Assembly: GCA_019084025.1 (NCBI GenBank)
Contig: JAHRBI010000006.1
Location: forward strand, 310,001 to 374,000
DNA: 64,000 bases
DNA from: Burkholderiaceae bacterium DAT-1
Lineage (GTDB): Bacteria > Pseudomonadota > Gammaproteobacteria > Burkholderiales > Chitinimonadaceae
Direction of reading: 5' to 3'
The translations under genes were made by a program, and so were the position numbers. Below are positions 60,992 through 64,000 of the stretch, piece after piece. The notes under the pieces are model-generated. The model worked only from the letters and a program-made list of their open reading frames with translations, was not told where the DNA came from and did not search any database. Every line of letters begins with the position of its first letter. Positions within the stretch are counted from its first letter, which is position 1.

Positions 60992-61927
60992 ATGGCGCTT
61001 GATAACAGCACATTGCTCGAAGCGGTTGACGCGAGAACCAAGCTCGCCGGCTCGAACAAGATGGAAATCCTGCTGTTTTCCCTGGGTTCAAGGGAAACTT
61101 TCGGCATCAACGTGTTCAAGGTGCGCGAAGTCTCACAAACACCCAGGATCACCCGTACCCCGAATATGCCGGTCGGCGTTGAGGGCGTGATTTCCCTTCG
61201 CGGCAATATCATTCCGGTGATTTCACTCACACGCTTTGTTCGTCCTGCCGAATATGACAAGGACTCCGAACAGACCATGATTGTGACGGAATTCTCCAAG
61301 CACACTCAGGGCTTTCTGGTGCATTCGGTTGATCGCATCATCCGTGTTGACTGGAACAAGGTTCGGCAACCAGAGCAGATGCTGGCAGGTTCGCAGGCAC
61401 TGATTACCGCCATCACCGAACTGGAAGGCGGGAGACTGGTGTCGATTCTGGACGTGGAACAGATTCTGTCCAGTGTCATCGGTGAAACCGTTGTTCCGGA
61501 TATTCCGAAGGCCAATCTGGACACGGAAAAATTCATGTTCTTCGTGGACGACTCGATGGTCGCCCGCAAGGAAATCATTGGTGTGCTCGACAAGATTTCC
61601 GTGAAATACCATCAGGCCAACAATGGCAAGGAAGCCTGGGACAAATTGCAGAATCTGGCCAATCGCTACCAGCACGACGGAGAACGTCTGCAGGATCACC
61701 TGAAACTGATTCTGACCGATGCCGAAATGCCGGAAATGGATGGCTATGTGCTCACCAAGCACATCAAGTCGGACCAGAGATTCAAGGGCATCCCCGTAGT
61801 GATGCACTCTTCGCTGTCATCCAATGCCAATCGGGCAATGGGCAGCAGCGTAGGCGTGGATTCCTATGTCGCCAAGTTCGACCCGGTCATTTTGGCCGAA
61901 ACCATTATGCCGTACCTGCAAATGTAA
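60992..61927 (+). CDS. cheV: Chemotaxis protein CheV (second copy)
   Basis: This 311-residue protein has the same CheW-receiver architecture as its neighbour (FGINVFKVREVSQTP, GVISLRGNIIPVISL, then FVDDSMVARKEI and ILTDAEMPEMDGYVLTKH). The two are clearly paralogous and adjacent, 23 bases apart, so they look like a tandem duplication that has diverged. They may dock with different receptors. The phospho-Asp is conserved in both. Which one is the main adaptor is unknown. Confidence 0.95.
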   Translation: MALDNSTLLEAVDARTKLAGSNKMEILLFSLGSRETFGINVFKVREVSQTPRITRTPNMPVGVEGVISLRGNIIPVISLTRFVRPAEYDKDSEQTMIVTEFSKHTQGFLVHSVDRIIRVDWNKVRQPEQMLAGSQALITAITELEGGRLVSILDVEQILSSVIGETVVPDIPKANLDTEKFMFFVDDSMVARKEIIGVLDKISVKYHQANNGKEAWDKLQNLANRYQHDGERLQDHLKLILTDAEMPEMDGYVLTKHIKSDQRFKGIPVVMHSSLSSNANRAMGSSVGVDSYVAKFDPVILAETIMPYLQM

Positions 61928-61993
61928 TACCCGGGCAAGATACCGCCCAGGCTCTGGCAGCTTGATATTCGCGCACCCGTGACGGAGTGAGTT

Positions 61994-62383
61994 ATGACAG
62001 ACAAAAATATGCGCTTTCTGGTGGTCGACGACTTTTCGACGATGCGCCGTATTGTGCGGAACCTGCTCAAGGAGCTCGGGTTCGGTAACGTCGAAGAGGC
62101 GGAAGATGGGCAAGTGGCACTCCACAAGCTCAAATCCAGTACTTACGAGTTCGTAGTCACGGACTGGAACATGCCGAACATGACAGGGATCGAGCTATTG
62201 AAAGCCATTCGTGCTGATCCGTCACTCAAGCATCTCCCGGTTCTGATGATCACCGCGGAGGCGAAGAAGGAAAACATTGTCGAAGCAGCCCAGGCTGGTG
62301 CCAGTGGCTACATCGTCAAGCCGTTTACCGCCGCCACGCTGGATGAGAAGCTCGGCAAGATCTTTGCGAACATGAACAAGTAA
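61994..62383 (+). CDS. cheY: Chemotaxis response regulator CheY
   Basis: This 129-residue single receiver domain matches E. coli CheY closely. It has the acidic pair Asp12-Asp13 ([16 protein letters not shown]), phospho-Asp57 ([13 protein letters not shown]), the Thr in [11 protein letters not shown] and the Lys in GYIVKPFTA. CheA phosphorylates it and it then binds the motor switch. It stands 66 bases after cheV and 10 bases before cheZ, the usual cheYZA order. Confidence 0.97.
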   Translation: MTDKNMRFLVVDDFSTMRRIVRNLLKELGFGNVEEAEDGQVALHKLKSSTYEFVVTDWNMPNMTGIELLKAIRADPSLKHLPVLMITAEAKKENIVEAAQAGASGYIVKPFTAATLDEKLGKIFANMNK

Positions 62384-62393
62384 GGAGGCGCGT

Positions 62394-63191
62394 GTGAGCA
62401 ACCAGACCAACAACACCGGCGACTCTGACGAACTTCAGGCTCTGTTTGACAGCATCGTCAGCGCCTCGACACCCGCAGCGCCTCCAGAAGCAGCGCCCTC
62501 ACCCGTAGAAGTGAGTGCAGGTGCAGTTGCGGATGCTGCAGCGGTGGCAGCCAATTTCGCGAACTTGGACGAGCCCGCACGATCCATGTTCTCAAGCATC
62601 GGCCAGCTTACGCGAAAAATGCACGATGCCCTGCGAGAGCTTGGGTATGACAAGTCCCTAGAGAAAGCTGCGGCAGCCATCCCGGATGCGCGAGACCGGC
62701 TATCTTATATCGCCACACTGACCGAGCAGGCAGCAAATCGGACATTAAATGCCATCGATGTTGCTCAGCCCATTCAGGATAAGGTCGAGGCTGAATCCGA
62801 AGTGCTGAGTAGAGAATGGGATCGCCTGTTTAACAAACAAATGACTGTGGATGAATTCCGCGATCTGGCGATCAAAACACGAGAGCATCTGAAGCGCACC
62901 ACCGACCAGGCTCGCTCGACTAATCAGCAATTGCTGGAAATCATGATGGCTCAGGACTTCCAGGATCTGACAGGTCAGGTGATCAAGAAGGTGGTGGAAA
63001 TGGCCAAGGAAATGGAAGGCGGCCTGCTTGAGTTCTTGGTGCAATTCTCGCCTGCAGCGGGCAAAACCCCAACGGTGGCAGATACTTCACCCGATCTACT
63101 CAATGGACCGGTTTACAAGACAGAAGGCCGCACCGACGTCGTCACGAATCAGGAACAGGTCGACGACTTGCTGGCCAGCCTGGGATTCTGA
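62394..63191 (+). CDS. cheZ: CheY-P phosphatase CheZ
   Basis: This 265-residue protein has the CheZ catalytic region (MAQDFQDLTGQVIKKVVE, with the Asp and Gln that act on CheY-P). The long helical hairpin precedes it, and the C-terminal peptide QVDDLLASLGF binds CheY. An Ala/Pro-rich N-terminal stretch of about 45 residues precedes the helices. The GTG start at 62394 follows AAGGAGGCGC closely. It lies between cheY and cheA. Confidence 0.95.
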   Translation: MSNQTNNTGDSDELQALFDSIVSASTPAAPPEAAPSPVEVSAGAVADAAAVAANFANLDEPARSMFSSIGQLTRKMHDALRELGYDKSLEKAAAAIPDARDRLSYIATLTEQAANRTLNAIDVAQPIQDKVEAESEVLSREWDRLFNKQMTVDEFRDLAIKTREHLKRTTDQARSTNQQLLEIMMAQDFQDLTGQVIKKVVEMAKEMEGGLLEFLVQFSPAAGKTPTVADTSPDLLNGPVYKTEGRTDVVTNQEQVDDLLASLGF

Positions 63192-63250
63192 TCCCCGGAA
63201 AGGGGCACGCATAATGTGCTGCCCCTGACTCACTTTGTAAGGATAGGGAC

Positions 63251-64000
63251 ATGAGCGATTTCAGCGGTATGGAAGAGCTGCTTCAGGACTTCCTGATGGA
63301 AGCCTCTGAATTGCTCTCCGACGTGGACAACAAACTGGTCGAACTGGAAAAGCGTCCGGGCGACAAGCAGTTGCTCAACGAAATCTTCCGTGGCTTTCAC
63401 ACCATCAAGGGTGGAGCAGGCTTCCTGAATGTCGATTCTCTGGTCAACCTGTGCCATCGCACGGAAAACCTGTTCGACAAGCTGCGAAACTCAGAGATTT
63501 CACTGACGTCCGAACTGATGGATGTGATTCTCGCCGCAACAGGTGTAGTGCGGGACATGTTCGGTTATCTCGGGCAAGCACGCATGCCAGCTGCGGCAGA
63601 TCCTACCCTGATCGCCCAGCTAGATGCCGCGCTGGAAGGCAAAGAAGTAAGCGCATCTGCTCCCCCACCTCCAGCACCTGCACCAGCGCCCGCTGCTGCC
63701 CCTGCATCAGCCCCCGCGCCAGCTTCCGTCATGAGTGCTGCACAGCGACCGGATGAACCGGACTGGGTACAGCTCTACGAGGGCTTGCTTGGCCCATCTG
63801 CCACATCAGCTCCAGCACCTGCCATGACCGCTCCTGTCCCTGCCCCAGCACCGACTCCTGTTGCAGCGCCTGCACCCGCACCTGCCGCCGCGCCCGCTCC
63901 ACTCGCGGCAGCGCCGGTTCCTGCACCTGCACCCAAGCCCCCCATGCCCGCTCCAGCGCCTGGTGGTTTGGCAAGCGCACCAACGGGTGTCAAGCCTGCA
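63251..64000 (+). CDS. cheA: Chemotaxis histidine kinase CheA (5' part, cut by window end)
   Basis: The visible 250 codons start with MSDFSGMEELLQDFLMEASE and hold the HPt domain with phosphorylated His50 in FRGFHTIKGGAGFLN. A linker very rich in Pro and Ala follows from about residue 137 (for example PAPAPAPAAAPASA) and runs almost to the window end. It is interrupted by a short WVQLYEGLL helix. AAGGAT lies about nine bases upstream of the ATG. The P2 to P5 domains are beyond the window, so the kinase core is not seen. The gene continues past 64000. Confidence 0.93.
   Translation, partial: MSDFSGMEELLQDFLMEASELLSDVDNKLVELEKRPGDKQLLNEIFRGFHTIKGGAGFLNVDSLVNLCHRTENLFDKLRNSEISLTSELMDVILAATGVVRDMFGYLGQARMPAAADPTLIAQLDAALEGKEVSASAPPPPAPAPAPAAAPASAPAPASVMSAAQRPDEPDWVQLYEGLLGPSATSAPAPAMTAPVPAPAPTPVAAPAPAPAAAPAPLAAAPVPAPAPKPPMPAPAPGGLASAPTGVKPA

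Overview
The window reads as a chromosomal segment of a motile, aerobic to facultatively anaerobic Gram-negative bacterium. Family-level resemblances (pyruvate dehydrogenase with a lipoyl-Lpd fusion, CheV/CheZ chemotaxis, FlrB/FlrC-type flagellar regulation, a PHA-granule protein, PsrA-like fatty-acid control) fit a betaproteobacterium, probably Neisseriales or a Chitinibacter/Chitinimonas-like relative. That placement is inference; no rRNA marker is present. I see no tRNA, rRNA, insertion sequence, prophage or CRISPR array.

Layout. 1-7.1 kb: pyruvate dehydrogenase operon aceE-aceF-(GST)-lpdA, with GTGAA/TTCAC-rich inverted repeats in its gaps. 7.3-15.5 kb: POT peptide transporter, a small membrane protein with a prolyl-oligopeptidase, an AidB-like acyl-CoA dehydrogenase, a beta-CASP metallo-beta-lactamase and an exported unknown. 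15.7-20.5 kb: a redox island of di-haem cytochrome c lipoprotein, outer-membrane porin, FMN-binding exported protein, ApbE flavin transferase and a four-helix membrane protein with two His pairs. It sits behind a promoter carrying a perfect FNR/ANR-type box and a Fur-like box. 21-25.7 kb: thermolabile-haemolysin-type GDSL phospholipase, YheT-type hydrolase, AlgC-type phosphohexomutase and a periplasmic solute-binding protein. 25.9-31.1 kb (minus): partial type II secretion cluster gspFGHIJK with an unknown membrane protein and a lipoprotein. 31.2-38 kb: purU, a MaoC hydratase, etfBA, an acyl-CoA dehydrogenase and small unknowns. 38-46.7 kb (minus): fatty-acid degradation operon psrA-like/fadE/fadL/(HAD-ECH)/fadA. 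47-49.6 kb: aminotransferase, PHA-granule protein, lipoprotein. 49.6-59.8 kb (minus): flagellar operon flrB-STAS-cheB-flrC-fliEFGHIJ. 60-64 kb (plus): cheV-cheV-cheY-cheZ-cheA, with cheA cut by the window end.

How it fits together. Three regulatory layers can be read in the DNA. A palindrome of form CAARC-N4-GYTTG occurs next to the PsrA-like gene (twice), before the acyl-CoA dehydrogenase and, degenerate, between the MaoC gene and etfBA. This suggests one fatty-acid regulon covering acyl-CoA dehydrogenases and their electron acceptor ETF. A sigma-54-type -24/-12 element precedes fliE, matching the adjacent FlrC with an intact GAFTGA loop. The redox island appears tuned by both oxygen and iron.

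The most promising under-described system is the 15.7-20.5 kb island. Its parts could form a complete trans-envelope electron path: inner-membrane b-haems, covalent periplasmic FMN, lipoprotein c-haems and an outer-membrane porin. A second oddity is a receiver-less CheB plus a STAS protein lying between the flagellar kinase FlrB and its partner FlrC.
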